DNA of 64,000 bases from Rhodococcus yunnanensis NBRC 103083 (GCF_001895005.1 NZ_BCXH01000021.1:49506-113505), one strand, 5' to 3'. Counted from the first letter of the stretch, positions 34,317 through 42,736 are shown. Made by a program: numbers and translations. Notes: a model not told the origin generated them from the sequence alone.

Positions 34317-34893
34317 AGCCTGAATGCACCGATTCAGCGACGGTCGGCCGCACGCTGTAAACATGAAATGCCCTGCCGTAGTGAGAGAATTGTTCTTGTC
34401 TAGGGAACATTTCAACCACAACGAAGGGCATCTGGCAGATGCAACTATCCCATACCCGTTCTTCGGGTACCCCAGCATCGGTGCCGCGCTGCGCGGCGGC
34501 GCGGACGTCCCGATCACCACCAGCCTGAACTCGGTGACCAAGACCGCGATCAGCACGATCGCGGACGACGCCTGGACGCCGATCCGATACACCAACGCCC
34601 TCTACGACCACGACACCGAGCAATGGATCTCGGTGGCCGAAATCCCGTTCACCGCGTTCGCGTCCGAGAAGAAGGCCACCACGTCCCCGGCCGGCTGGTC
34701 GTGCGCCGCATCCCGGACCTACGACCGAAGAAAGACCAAGGCCAGGGCCAGTTGTTCGACGTCTGGCGCTTCCACGCCTTCTCAACCACCACCGACCCCG
34801 GCGTCCTCGACACCGTGACCGCCTGTCGAATCCACCGCCGCCACGCGATCATCGAACAAGTCCACGCCGACCTGAAGAACTCCGCCCTCGCAC
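34317..34893 (+). mobile_element. IS1380-family copy 2, internally deleted and truncated
   Basis: The left terminal repeat and the first ~140 bp match copy 1 (27329 onward) almost exactly. The sequence then jumps from a point equivalent to ~27470 to one equivalent to ~28159 (junction near 34458), losing about 690 bp. It runs on to 34893, where the IS3-family element has inserted; the right end is absent. Confidence 0.85.
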
Positions 34894-34944
34894 TGAACTG
34901 TCCTGGGACTGGTGGAGACTGTGATCTCACCAGGAAATGCAGAT

Positions 34945-35376
34945 ATGGGTGCACCAAGGAAGTTCGATACCGAGACGCGTGATCGGGCGGTTCGGATGTA
35001 TCGGGACCGTCTGGCCGAGGCAGGCGACACCAAGATCGCCGCTCGAAAGCACGTCGGAGCGCTGCTCGATATCAATCCCGCGACGATCCGGAATTGGGTC
35101 GAGAAGGATGAGCCGGTAACTGGCGCGGAACAGTCAGAGGCAGCGGTCGATCGCGATGCCGAATTGAAGGCGTTGTGGTGCGAGAACTCCGAATTACGAA
35201 GAGCCAATGAGATTCTCAAGACGGTGTCAGCGTTTTTCGCAGCGGCGGAGGTCGTCCCCCGCAAGCGGGAGGTGCCCCATGCCGACTTCGGTGATCGTCG
35301 ACTACATCGACGAATACCGGCACCGTTTCGCCGGTCGTCCCGATCTGCACCGTGCTCCGCGAGCACGGCATCATGA
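34945..35376 (+). CDS. IS3-family transposase OrfA
   Basis: The protein is 143 aa. The N-terminal HTH_Tnp_1 domain reads RKFDTETRDRAVRMYRDRL ... DINPATIRNWV, and a leucine-zipper-like stretch ELKALWCENSELRRANEILKTVSAFFAA follows. It normally joins OrfB through a programmed -1 frameshift near the AAAG-rich end. The final ~45 residues (after VPRKREV) are the read-through of the OrfB start region in another frame. Complete and possibly expressed, but inactive without OrfB. Confidence 0.85.
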   Translation: MGAPRKFDTETRDRAVRMYRDRLAEAGDTKIAARKHVGALLDINPATIRNWVEKDEPVTGAEQSEAAVDRDAELKALWCENSELRRANEILKTVSAFFAAAEVVPRKREVPHADFGDRRLHRRIPAPFRRSSRSAPCSASTAS

Positions 35377-35722
35377 TCGCCCCGTCCACCAATTACGCCG
35401 CCAAGAAACGCGGCGCCGTCTCCGCAGCCGCTCTCGAGGAGGCGTACGCCGCGAACACAGTCCACCGGTTGTACGTGGCCAACAGGAGGCTCTACGGGAT
35501 GCGGAAAATGTGGCATGCGATGAAACGCGCAGGCCATGAGATGGGTCGCGATCAAGTCGGTCGGTTGATGGCGATCTGTGGCGCGGTCGGCGTCGTCCGC
35601 GGACGCCGGCGCACGGTGACCACCCAGTCGGATGATCGTGCACCTCGACACCCGGATCTGATCGACCGTCAGTGGGATGCGCCGACCCGTCCGGATCGGT
35701 GGTGGGTTGCTGACTTCACGTA

Positions 35723-36006
35723 ATGGGGTGGTCGGCACCGTATGCGACACGAAAAGACGACTGGCAGGTGGTCACTGAGATTTTACCGACCGGGGCGCAG
35801 TCTGAGGTGGTGAGCTGCTGGAAGGTGATCACTACCCTAGATCGCACGGACTGCACCCGAGGTCTGACCGTAGACGGTGGCCCTGCCAGTCGTTCGAGGT
35901 ACGTGATCGGCTTGTGAGATGCCGCGCCACCGAGCGCTGTCCATTAGGTCGCCGCACCACCTCGAGCTCACAGGAAGGAGCATCAGCCAGCGAAAGGACA
36001 CCGAAC
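35723..36006 (+). ncRNA. Candidate bridge-RNA region of the IS110 element
   Basis: The non-coding left end of an intact IS110-group element is where a bridge RNA that pairs target and donor DNA is expected. The region has alternating GC-rich stretches able to form stem-loops but I did not fold it. Status inferred from family biology alone. Confidence 0.4.
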
Positions 36007-37239
36007 ATGGCACTGACCGTCGGGATCGACTGGGCCGAGATCCACCACGACGTCGCCATCATGAACGCCGAAGGAACCGTGATCGCACGAGCCAGAATCG
36101 ACACCGGTGCAACCGGATTCATCGAACTGCTCGACCTCGTTGCATCGCACGGCGGCACCGCGGACAACACCCCGGTCGCCATCGAAACCGACAAGAACTT
36201 GCTCGTCGTCGCACTCGCCGACGCCGGCTTCACCATCTACCTGATCAACCCACGGGCGGTCGCCCGCTACCGCGAACGCCACGGTCAAGCAGGGGGCAAG
36301 TCCGATCCCGGAGACGCCGCGATCCTGGCGAACATTCTGCGCACCGACCGCGACGCGCATCGAACCCTCCCGGCGACCAGCGAACACGCCCGCGCCGTCA
36401 AAGCCCTCGCCCGCCAGCACCAAGAAGCATTATGGGCACTGCATCAGACACTGAGCCGGCTGCGGTCGGTCCTCCTCGAATTCTATCCCGCAGCGCTGCA
36501 AGCATTTCCGAATCAGAAACACAAAGCAGCCCTGACAGTGTTGGCAGCGGTACCCACACCGACCGCCGGCCGCGCCCTCACCAAACGCAAGCTCGTCGCC
36601 TTGCTTCACCGCGCAGGACGCCGCAACGACGAAAAGTTGGTCGACCAGATTCTGGCAGACCTGCACGCCCCGGCACTGACACAACCATCCGAAGTCGAGG
36701 ACGCGCTCGGACACGCGGTGACCGGACTGCTCGGCATCGTCGCCGCCATGCACACCGCGGTGGAGACACTGGAAAAGCAGCTCGCCGAGGTCTTCGACAC
36801 GCATCCACTCGCCCCGATCCTCAAGTCCGCACCCGGACTCGGGACCGTGCTCGGCGGACGGATCCTCGCCGAAATCGGCGACGATCCACAACGTTTCGTA
36901 AGCCCCGCCGGATTGCGTGCCTTCGCCGGCACCGCACCGATCACCCGTGCCTCCGGTCGATCGCACTACGTCAAGGCCCGCAAAGTCCGCAACAAGAGAC
37001 TCGGCGACGCCTGCCACTGGTGGGCCTTTTCCATGCTGACCAAGTCGACAGGTGCTCGCGTGCACTACGGCAAACGCCGCGCTCTCGGTGAGCATCACAA
37101 CGCGGCCCTGCGCAATCTCGCGAACAAACTCCTCGGCCGATTGTGGTGGTGCCTCAAACACAACGAACCCTGGGACGACCACCGCGCCTGGACGACCAAT
37201 CCTCTGCCGGATGCGGGTGTGTACATCGCTGCCGCTTGA
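36007..37239 (+). CDS. IS110-family (DEDD) transposase/recombinase
   Basis: The protein is 410 aa. The N-terminal RuvC-like DEDD domain has Asp in VGIDWAE, Glu in IETDKN and DPGDAAILANIL. The C-terminal Tnp domain carries the catalytic-Ser-like SPAGLRAFAGTAPITRASG. It directs bridge-RNA-guided insertion. Intact, unlike the other transposases here. ATG 36007 follows AGGAAGGAGC, CAGCGAAAGG-type purine stretches. Confidence 0.92.
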   Translation: MALTVGIDWAEIHHDVAIMNAEGTVIARARIDTGATGFIELLDLVASHGGTADNTPVAIETDKNLLVVALADAGFTIYLINPRAVARYRERHGQAGGKSDPGDAAILANILRTDRDAHRTLPATSEHARAVKALARQHQEALWALHQTLSRLRSVLLEFYPAALQAFPNQKHKAALTVLAAVPTPTAGRALTKRKLVALLHRAGRRNDEKLVDQILADLHAPALTQPSEVEDALGHAVTGLLGIVAAMHTAVETLEKQLAEVFDTHPLAPILKSAPGLGTVLGGRILAEIGDDPQRFVSPAGLRAFAGTAPITRASGRSHYVKARKVRNKRLGDACHWWAFSMLTKSTGARVHYGKRRALGEHHNAALRNLANKLLGRLWWCLKHNEPWDDHRAWTTNPLPDAGVYIAAA

Positions 37240-37801
37240 CATCTGACAGGCGTGGGATGTCTATTGCTGGACGTTGGCTGGATTCGTCTACACATCGTTT
37301 GTGGTCGACGTGTTCTCCCGCCGGATTCTCGGGTGGCGGGTGATGACGACTAAGGCGACACCGTTGGTTTCAGGGGTACTGGAGCAAGCCCTGTTCACTC
37401 GTAGACGCTCCGATTGTGCTTTCACTGCAACAGGTTTGGTGCACCACTCCGGTGCCGGCTCGCAATATACCTCGCTTGCCTTCACCGAAGCGTTGATCGA
37501 ATCGGGGTTGGCCGGATCGATCGGAAGCGTCGGCGATGCGCTCGACAACGCGTTGATGGAATCAACGATCGGCCTGTACAAAACCGAGCTGATCGACCGG
37601 CAGAAGTCGTGGACCGGTCGGGCCGAGATCGAACGGGAAGCCGCGTCGTGGGTGCATTGGTTCAACACCAGTCGCCTGCACTCCTCGATTGGCTACGTTT
37701 CGCCCGTCGACTATGAAAACGAGTACCGTCAGCAATGCTCGATCGCCACTTCCGATTGCGAAGTGGCTTGAACCAGGTCTCCATCACTTCCAGGACAGTT
37801 C

Positions 37802-37948
37802 AATCCGGTGCTCGACGCCGACGCGCAGCGGCTGTCGGCGTTTATCCGCGCCCACATCGGTATCGACGGTCACTACGCCTTCCGCCTGCCCGACCTCGGC
37901 GGAACACACCGGCCGCTGCGCGATCCCGATACCCGCGACAGCGATTAA
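37802..37948 (+). pseudogene. C-terminal fragment of a Tn3-family transposase
   Basis: The frame (NPVLDADAQRLSAF ... HYAFRLPDLGGTHRPLRDPD) runs directly from the IS3 right end to a stop at 37948, 48 aa. It resembles the C-terminus of actinobacterial Tn3-family transposases, a resemblance recalled rather than searched. The rest of the gene is missing, removed when the IS3 element inserted or by deletion. Confidence 0.55.
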
Positions 37949-38012
37949 CGGTGCGACCCGCGCGCGGGCGAAGTTCCGCCCGCGGTGAGTGTGTGCGAGT
38001 CTGCTGCATGGC

Positions 38013-38129
38013 GACAAGGTTTCGGCGGTGCGTGATCTCGAAGCAGCCGGGGAGCGGGTAACCATGGTCGGAGACGGCATCAACGACGCGCCCACACACC
38101 GGGCTCGCCGGGGACTGACATTTTGGTAA
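38013..38129 (+). pseudogene. Fragment of a P-type (heavy-metal) ATPase
   Basis: 38 in-frame codons read DKVSAVRDLEAAGERVTMVG DGINDAP, ending in a stop. MVGDGINDAP is the P-domain hinge motif of P1-type metal ATPases. Upstream and downstream parts are absent, so this is a relic of a deleted metal-resistance gene. Confidence 0.65.
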
Positions 38130-38173
38130 GGCAAGGAATGGGATTCCGGTGTGCCGACGAGGTGCGCCTGGTG

Positions 38174-38614
38174 TCATTCACAGGCAGTGGCGAGCCGAGC
38201 GAGCATGTCGCGCAGGATTGCGGCATCGCTCTCTGTCAACGCTGCGTGGAGTAGCTCGTCCTCTACCTCCCTGATTCTCCCGCGGACCGTATCGAGCAGG
38301 ACTTGCCCACTGGAAGTTATGCCGACGGTGCGCTGACGTTGGTCGCGCGATCGTTCTCGACTGACGAGTCCCTGCGAGACCAACGCGTCCAGATGCCGAC
38401 CCAACCGAGTGGGATCACGGCGTGTCCGGCGGGACAGCTCCACCTGGGACATGGCGGAACTCGAGGCGACCTCGGTCAGGATCGCGTATTCCCACATCGA
38501 GAGTCCGGCATCGCGCAGGAGAGGTTCCTCCAGGGCGGCCAAGCGCGGCAGTACCCGAAACATGAGCGCAGTCAGGTCTGCCTCGTCGCGCAACGGGTTT
38601 TCAGAACCTGTCAT
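38174..38614 (-). CDS. MarR-family regulator
   Basis: The protein is 146 aa with a winged-helix core (MWEYAILTEVASSSAMSQVELSRRTRRDPTRLGRHLDALVSQGLV) and wing (SRERSRDQRQRTVGITSSGQ). It is divergent from the DinB-like gene at 38788, with two palindromes in the shared promoter region, so it likely represses that gene and itself in response to an electrophile or phenolic ligand. No redox-active cysteine lies near the N-terminus, so a ligand rather than peroxide signal is more probable. Confidence 0.87.
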   Translation of the reverse strand: MTGSENPLRDEADLTALMFRVLPRLAALEEPLLRDAGLSMWEYAILTEVASSSAMSQVELSRRTRRDPTRLGRHLDALVSQGLVSRERSRDQRQRTVGITSSGQVLLDTVRGRIREVEDELLHAALTESDAAILRDMLARLATACE

Positions 38615-38630
38615 GGACGGCCTTCCAATT

Positions 38631-38678
38631 ATCGTCTACCGTAGTAGAGGATCAGTTCATCTACCGAGGTAGACGATC
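38631..38678. promoter_or_regulatory. Two MarR-type operator dyads
   Basis: Inverted repeats around TCTACCGTAGTAGA (38631-38652) and TCTACCGAGGTAGA (38659-38678) lie in the divergent promoter of the MarR gene and the DinB-like gene, with the arrangement usual for autorepression. Confidence 0.7.
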
Positions 38679-38787
38679 GCGTTTAGTTTTTCCGCACATT
38701 TGACGTTAATTCACACCCTGCCAGTCTCGGCACCTCGACCACAGTGTTTGAGTGCGATGTGCCGGCCATGCCCGAAGGGGGCGCGCT

Positions 38788-39330
38788 ATGGACGTATCCA
38801 CCTTGCACACCGTTACCGAAAATCTCGCGGAATGGCTCTCCGAGGTCACCCAAGGCGATCTCAGACAACCAACGCCGGTACCTGCACAGGACGTCGGCGA
38901 CCTGTACTTACACCTCATCGACCGCAATATCGTCATCGCTGCAGGTCTCACGCATGAGGCAGTGCCCAAGCGCCTGCAGTCCGACCCGATCCGCAGATCG
39001 GCCCTCGATACCCCGATATATCTGCACGGCGGCGGGTTAGAGGAGCGATACCGTCAGACGGCACGGCGGATGGAGAGTGCGTTCGCATCCGTTTCCTCTG
39101 CCGAATTGCGCTACTGCATTGACGGGGTTGACCTCGAGGCCGGCGCTGTATACGAAAAACAGATCAGCGAAACAGTCATCCACACTTGGGACTTGGGGCA
39201 AGCGATGGGATTTGACTATCGCCCGGATGACGAGGTCGCGCGTCGGATCCTGACGACACTGCAGGAACCGCCGCTCGCCGATGCCGATGCGGTATGGGCG
39301 TGTGCGCTCAGAATCTCGGGTCGGATGTAA
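38788..39330 (+). CDS. DinB/maleylpyruvate-isomerase-like protein with intact metal ligands
   Basis: The protein is 180 aa. Likely zinc ligands are His42 (LYLHLIDRN), Glu128 and His132 (ISETVIHTWDLGQAMG). It is a close paralogue of the degenerate protein at 30003-30545, sharing gap-free alignment and length. Such proteins use mycothiol as cofactor or substrate; the nearby mshD shows the host makes mycothiol. Regulated by the divergent MarR gene, so it may be an inducible thiol-transferase or isomerase for xenobiotics. Confidence 0.78.
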   Translation: MDVSTLHTVTENLAEWLSEVTQGDLRQPTPVPAQDVGDLYLHLIDRNIVIAAGLTHEAVPKRLQSDPIRRSALDTPIYLHGGGLEERYRQTARRMESAFASVSSAELRYCIDGVDLEAGAVYEKQISETVIHTWDLGQAMGFDYRPDDEVARRILTTLQEPPLADADAVWACALRISGRM

Positions 39331-39525
39331 CAGGCGAACGATCGCTACATCCGCCCGGTGGGCAGAATCGTTGTTTTCAAAGGGATGCCGGAGATGCGCA
39401 GCATCGACGTGTGCGAAGTTTTAGGGCAGTGGCGTTTCACCGTCGGTGCACGATATCCGATCTGAGGGCACTGACAGGGGCAGATAAGACACAGAGGTTC
39501 CACCGTCGTCGTCGGACTCAATGGG

Positions 39526-40518
39526 CTACGCCTGTTGCGCTCGGCGCGTCTGCGCGTTGCAATAGGCCCCGTCCCTGAATTCGGTCCCGATCACCGACCC
39601 GGCCGACGACGCGCCGCCGGATTGCTGTCGGCCTGAAAGCGCCGTAGCCCCCCCGTCGGAGATTCTCGCGTACTTGGCGAGGCTTCGCACCGACATCTGA
39701 CCCGACAGCTCCATCAACACCGGCGTCGACGCGCCCTCCTCGGCCGCGTGCGTCAGTAGCTGGTGCAGCGTGTACGGGCCGTCGTCGTAGTGCACGGTGT
39801 GGCCTTCGAACATCTCGGCCGCGCGCCGGTAAGACAGCCGTGCCCGACCCGTCGACGAGTCGACATCGTTTGTGGCCACCGAGGGTCGGGCTTTGCGGTC
39901 GGTGAGGAACAGCGGTCCGCTTTTGCGGCCGGCCTGCATCCGCGGCAACAACCGCGCGGTAGCGGTCTACCACGCGATGAGGTCGCGTGCCCGCCCTTGC
40001 GGGTCACCACCGCGCACCGGTTCGCGGTGTCGAGGTCGGGCACATCCAACATCAACACCTCCTCGGCACGCGTCGAGGATTCGTAGAGCATGTGCCATAG
40101 CACCCGTTCCCGCAGTGCCGCATCCGATCCCAGGATCTTGGTGACCCGAACCCTGCTCAGCGCCCTGCTGGTATCCGGCGGCGCGGACCTCGCCCGCAGC
40201 CGGACCAACGGATCGCCGGCCAACCACTGCTGCTCGCGCCAATAGGTGCGCGCCGACCCCAGCGCGGTCAACCGAATGTTGAACGTCTTCGCCGACTTGC
40301 CACCCCACGCGAAGGTGAACTAGCCACTGACCCGATCCGGCTCCGAGCCCAGCAACGCCACATTCCGTGTCCGCGCCGAGGTCGGCCACCAACCGATCCA
40401 GCGCCGCCGCGTAGGTCGCGCGAGTGTTGGGCACCGTGATCGTCGCCAAGTAGATCCGCACCGCATCGGCCAGTCGCACATCACTCACCGACGTCGACAA
40501 CCTGTGAACCCGCCCCAT
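39526..40518 (-). pseudogene. Tyrosine recombinase (phage-integrase family), frameshifted
   Basis: Pieces in several frames. The N-terminus (DAVRIYLATITVPNTRATYA, from 40518) is the core-binding domain. Next come LRERVLWHMLYESSTRAEEVLMLDVPDLDTANR, with the catalytic Arg region, and SYRRAAEMFEGHTVHYDDGPYTLHQLLTHAAEEG ... GQMSVRSLAKYARIS with the Tyr. The frame changes near 40330 and 39950. The HxxR box reads LHQLL, so the Arg is also lost. It marks the distal edge of the island. Confidence 0.75.
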
Positions 40519-40601
40519 CTCACCGACCGCCGACTACTACCGCACATAGTTTCCCGAGTCGCCTCATCTGAAAGGCGCATCGAGCCAGGACGGTTCAGAC
40601 G

Positions 40602-40634
40602 TTACCGTGCATAGCATCACACTATTTGCGGTAA
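40602..40634. other. Dyad resembling a tyrosine-recombinase core site
   Basis: Arms TTACCGTGCATAG (40602-40614) and CTATTTGCGGTAA (40622-40634) match at 10 of 13 positions around a 7-bp centre. A further half-site TACCGCACATAG lies at 40538-40549. The site is about 80 bp upstream of the broken recombinase start, as expected of its attachment site. Confidence 0.45.
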
Positions 40635-40689
40635 ATCGTTAGCTCCGGATTGGGCGGATTTTCTCCTCGACCCCCAGTTCAAGCTCGGA

Positions 40690-40737
40690 GTAGTGCAGTT
40701 TCGGCGTAATATAACTTCGGCGTAGTGCAATGTCGGA
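40690..40737 (+). repeat. Three degenerate 16-bp tandem repeats
   Basis: Units gtagtgcagtttcggc, gtaatataacttcggc and gtagtgcaatgtcgga lie head to tail at 40690, 40706 and 40722. Nothing known matches. Confidence 0.5.
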
Positions 40738-40740
40738 GCG

Positions 40741-40773
40741 AAGCCCCTTTCGGTTTACCGATGGGGGCTTTTT
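40741..40773 (+). terminator. Intrinsic terminator
   Basis: aagcccc ... ggggctt with an inner cggt/accg step, followed by TTT. It lies at the far edge of the island and may be the original tRNA-Phe-downstream terminator of the uninterrupted chromosome. Confidence 0.7.
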
Positions 40774-40843
40774 CATGCGTGCACACAGCCAGGAGCGCAG
40801 CAGCCGACGGCGCCGTTCGGTCGGGGGCCGTTGGGCTTGACCG

Positions 40844-41401
40844 GTGGATGCGATCGATCAGGCACAGCAAGATTTGACGCGAGGCGAGAACGCGCAAGCC
40901 AGGGATCGGCTCTACGCTGCACTGCGCACGGCTCCGGCGTCGCAGTCCATTCTCGAACTACTCGCGTACACGCATCTGCTGATGGGCGATCGCGCGGCGG
41001 CAGGTGCCGCCTGGTTTCTCACGTCGAAGGCCGACGACGATCCCACCGCGTCGGCGGCGTTCGAGGCCCTGGAGGCCCGTCACAGGTCTCCGATCGCGCT
41101 CGCACGAGTCCTACCGATCAATGCCCCGTCCGAGTACTACCCGGCCCAGGCGCAGGAACGGCTCGCTCGATTGTCCGCAGCGATCCGAAGCAACGGACAG
41201 CAGTGGGTCCCGCCGCGGGACACGGTGTACTTCGACGAGGTGGGTGTCGACTCGGACGACTTCCTCGACGACGAATTTCCGACGCCCACCACCGACGGAA
41301 GGTCGCGTCGCCCGATTCGTCAGCGCGTCGTCGCGACGCTGATCATCGTTGCGATCGCGGCGACGTCGGCGTCGGTGGTTCTGGCGATCGTGTTCTCCTA
41401 G
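40844..41401 (+). CDS. DUF6584-like membrane-anchored TPR-type protein
   Basis: The protein is 185 aa: an N-terminal TPR-like helical region (QQDLTRGENAQARDRLYAALRTAPASQSILELLAYTHLLMGDRAAAGAAWFL), a proline/acid linker and one C-terminal transmembrane helix (about 165-184). Start GTG 40844. Tail-anchored arrangement; the family occurs in actinobacteria without known function. First core-like gene after the island. Confidence 0.7.
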   Translation: MDAIDQAQQDLTRGENAQARDRLYAALRTAPASQSILELLAYTHLLMGDRAAAGAAWFLTSKADDDPTASAAFEALEARHRSPIALARVLPINAPSEYYPAQAQERLARLSAAIRSNGQQWVPPRDTVYFDEVGVDSDDFLDDEFPTPTTDGRSRRPIRQRVVATLIIVAIAATSASVVLAIVFS

Positions 41402-41448
41402 GGCGCCCGGAAACCGGCTGTGCCGCCGGGTAATCTCCTCCCAGAACG

Positions 41449-41775
41449 ATGCAGCCTTCAACCGAGCTTCTCTGCCTACCAAGGACCTCTCTCATCGACC
41501 CCATTCGACGTGACTACAACTACGAGGTCAACCTCGCCCAAGCGCGGGTATTCGCTGCAGGGTTGGCACAACACATCGAGAGGTGCACTGCATCGATCGA
41601 GATAGCGCAGTCCAGGGCATTCCGCGCGCGTGCGGACAAAGCGCTGACACGCGCGCGGGACCTGGAGGCGCAGGCGAGTTCGCTTCGCAAGGAGCTCTAC
41701 GAGATGTATCGCCAGATCGACAAGATGTCCGAGCGTTTTCCCGAACTACGCGGGGACAGCGTTTTCGGAGACTGA
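41449..41775 (+). CDS. Small coiled-coil hypothetical protein
   Basis: The protein is 108 aa. Residues 30-95 form a helical, heptad-like stretch (QARVFAAGLAQHIERCTASI ... LEAQASSLRKELYEMYRQIDK). No family recognised. Its 3' end overlaps the convergent ANTAR gene by 30 nt, tolerable for convergent genes. Support rests on length, start and amphipathic pattern. Confidence 0.5.
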   Translation: MQPSTELLCLPRTSLIDPIRRDYNYEVNLAQARVFAAGLAQHIERCTASIEIAQSRAFRARADKALTRARDLEAQASSLRKELYEMYRQIDKMSERFPELRGDSVFGD

Positions 41776-42042
41776 TCCGGTCCCGAGAACCGAGCCCCAT
41801 CGAGCGAGCGCGATACGGCGGGTCTCCGCGTCGCCGCGCTCCTTGCCCTCGGCCAACGTGATCACCGTCCGCGACAGTTCGAACAGGCTGACTCGGTTGT
41901 CCCGCGCGGTGGCGAACAGATCGTCGACGGCCGAGGCGACGCTACCGCCGCACAGGCCGACGAGTACCCCTGTCGCGATGTCGAGATCGGTACGTGAAGC
42001 GGGTCCCCGAGACGCCGTTGTGTCGGGACTTCTGTCTGTCAT
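41746..42042 (-). CDS. ANTAR-domain RNA-binding regulator
   Basis: The protein is 98 aa. DLDIATGVLVGLCGGSVASAVDDLFATARDNRVSLFELSRTVITL matches the three-helix ANTAR pattern, which binds paired RNA hairpins to prevent termination. No GAF or receiver sensor domain is attached, so input must come from elsewhere. ATG 42042 (MTDRSPDTTASRG). Confidence 0.75.
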   Translation of the reverse strand: MTDRSPDTTASRGPASRTDLDIATGVLVGLCGGSVASAVDDLFATARDNRVSLFELSRTVITLAEGKERGDAETRRIALARWGSVLGTGSVSENAVPA

Positions 42043-42154
42043 GGACGTTCCTCGCCGTGTTGGTTGGCCATGGTTCCCGGTGCAGCACATCTCTGCTCGG
42101 AGGCGCTCACTCTGCCATACGACACCGACGGGAAAGTAGCCGAGGCGCAAAGAC

Positions 42155-42736
42155 TCAGGTCGGTTTCGCACGAACATGCATCCGTTCCCCCTGCGGACCG
42201 AACAAACTGAGAATTTCGACGGGACGATCGTCGACGGCTCCGAACCAATGTGGCACGCGCGTATCGAATTCCGCTGCTTCTCCAGGCTTCATCAGAATGT
42301 CGTGTTCACCCAGAACCAGCCGTAGCGTGCCGCTGAGGACGTACAGCCATTCGTATCCCTCGTGGACGCGAGGGTTGGGTTCCCGACGACCTGGATCGAC
42401 GACGAGTTTGTAGGCCTGCATGCCGCCGGGGCGACGCGTCAGCGGCTGGAACGTGACGTGCTCGCGACGGACAGGGGTTCCCTTCACGCGTGGGTCTTCC
42501 ACCGGTGGTTCGCTGACGAGTTCGTCCAGGGGGATCTGGTGCGCTCTCGCGATCGGAAGGAGCAATTCCAGGCTCGGCTTGCGGTCGCCGGATTCGAGCC
42601 GGGACAGCGTGCTCAGCGATATTCCGGTCGTCTCGGCCAGCGCGGTCAGCGTTGTACCCCGTTCGGTTCGTAGCCGACGGAGGCGGGGGCCGACTCCAGC
42701 GATGACGTCGTCGAGATCCCGGTCCTGAGCACTCAT
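42155..42736 (-). CDS. XRE-cupin transcriptional regulator
   Basis: The protein is 193 aa: an N-terminal Xre HTH (LRRLRTERGTTLTALAETTGISLSTLSRLESGDRKPSL) and a C-terminal cupin (HEGYEWLYVLSGTLRLVLGEHDILMKPGEAAEFDTRVPHWFG). Such regulators sense small metabolites in the cupin pocket. It is located alone; target genes unknown. Confidence 0.88.
   Translation of the reverse strand: MSAQDRDLDDVIAGVGPRLRRLRTERGTTLTALAETTGISLSTLSRLESGDRKPSLELLLPIARAHQIPLDELVSEPPVEDPRVKGTPVRREHVTFQPLTRRPGGMQAYKLVVDPGRREPNPRVHEGYEWLYVLSGTLRLVLGEHDILMKPGEAAEFDTRVPHWFGAVDDRPVEILSLFGPQGERMHVRAKPT

Larger units (their letters stand above)
35721..37261 (+). mobile_element. IS110-family insertion sequence
   Basis: The boundaries follow from the IS3 OrfB frame: TTCACGTA on the left and TATTGC on the right restore DFTYC, leaving a shared TA core. 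The transposase (36007-37239) is intact. The left end carries about 280 nt of non-coding DNA and the right end only about 20 nt, the layout of IS110-group elements whose left end encodes the bridge RNA. No terminal inverted repeats, as expected. Confidence 0.85.
35279..37771 (+). pseudogene. IS3-family transposase OrfB, frameshifted and interrupted
   Basis: The first part starts MPTSVIVDYIDEYRHRF. One extra base near 35332 shifts the frame; the second frame continues VLREHGIMIAPSTNYAAKKRGA to DRWWVADFT at 35720. IS110 then separates it from YCWTLAGFVYTSFVVDVFSRR (37262) with ...DNALMESTIGLYKTELI and the C-terminal WFNTSRLHSSIGYVSP. The DDE catalytic residues are thus split between two broken pieces. 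Confidence 0.9.
34894..37802 (+). mobile_element. IS3-family insertion sequence, interrupted by an IS110-family element
   Basis: The left end TGAACTGTCCTGGGACTGGT and the complementary right end (CCAGGACAGTTCA at 37790-37802) form the terminal inverted repeats. It carries orfA and orfB of an IS3-type transposase. An IS110-family element (35721-37261) sits inside orfB, and the whole lies in the IS1380 copy 2. No 3-bp duplication is obvious at the ends. Confidence 0.9.
40519..40843. other. Island-edge intergenic region
   Basis: No gene. Contains recombinase-site-like half-sites (40538-40634), a 16-bp tandem repeat (40690-40737) and a terminator (40741-40773). Core-like genes resume at 40844. 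Confidence 0.5.

Noticed and set aside
21583..40843. Second attachment site (copy of the tRNA-Phe 3' end)
   Set aside because: No matching stretch was found by eye; the island edge at about 40.6 kb is inferred from gene content only.
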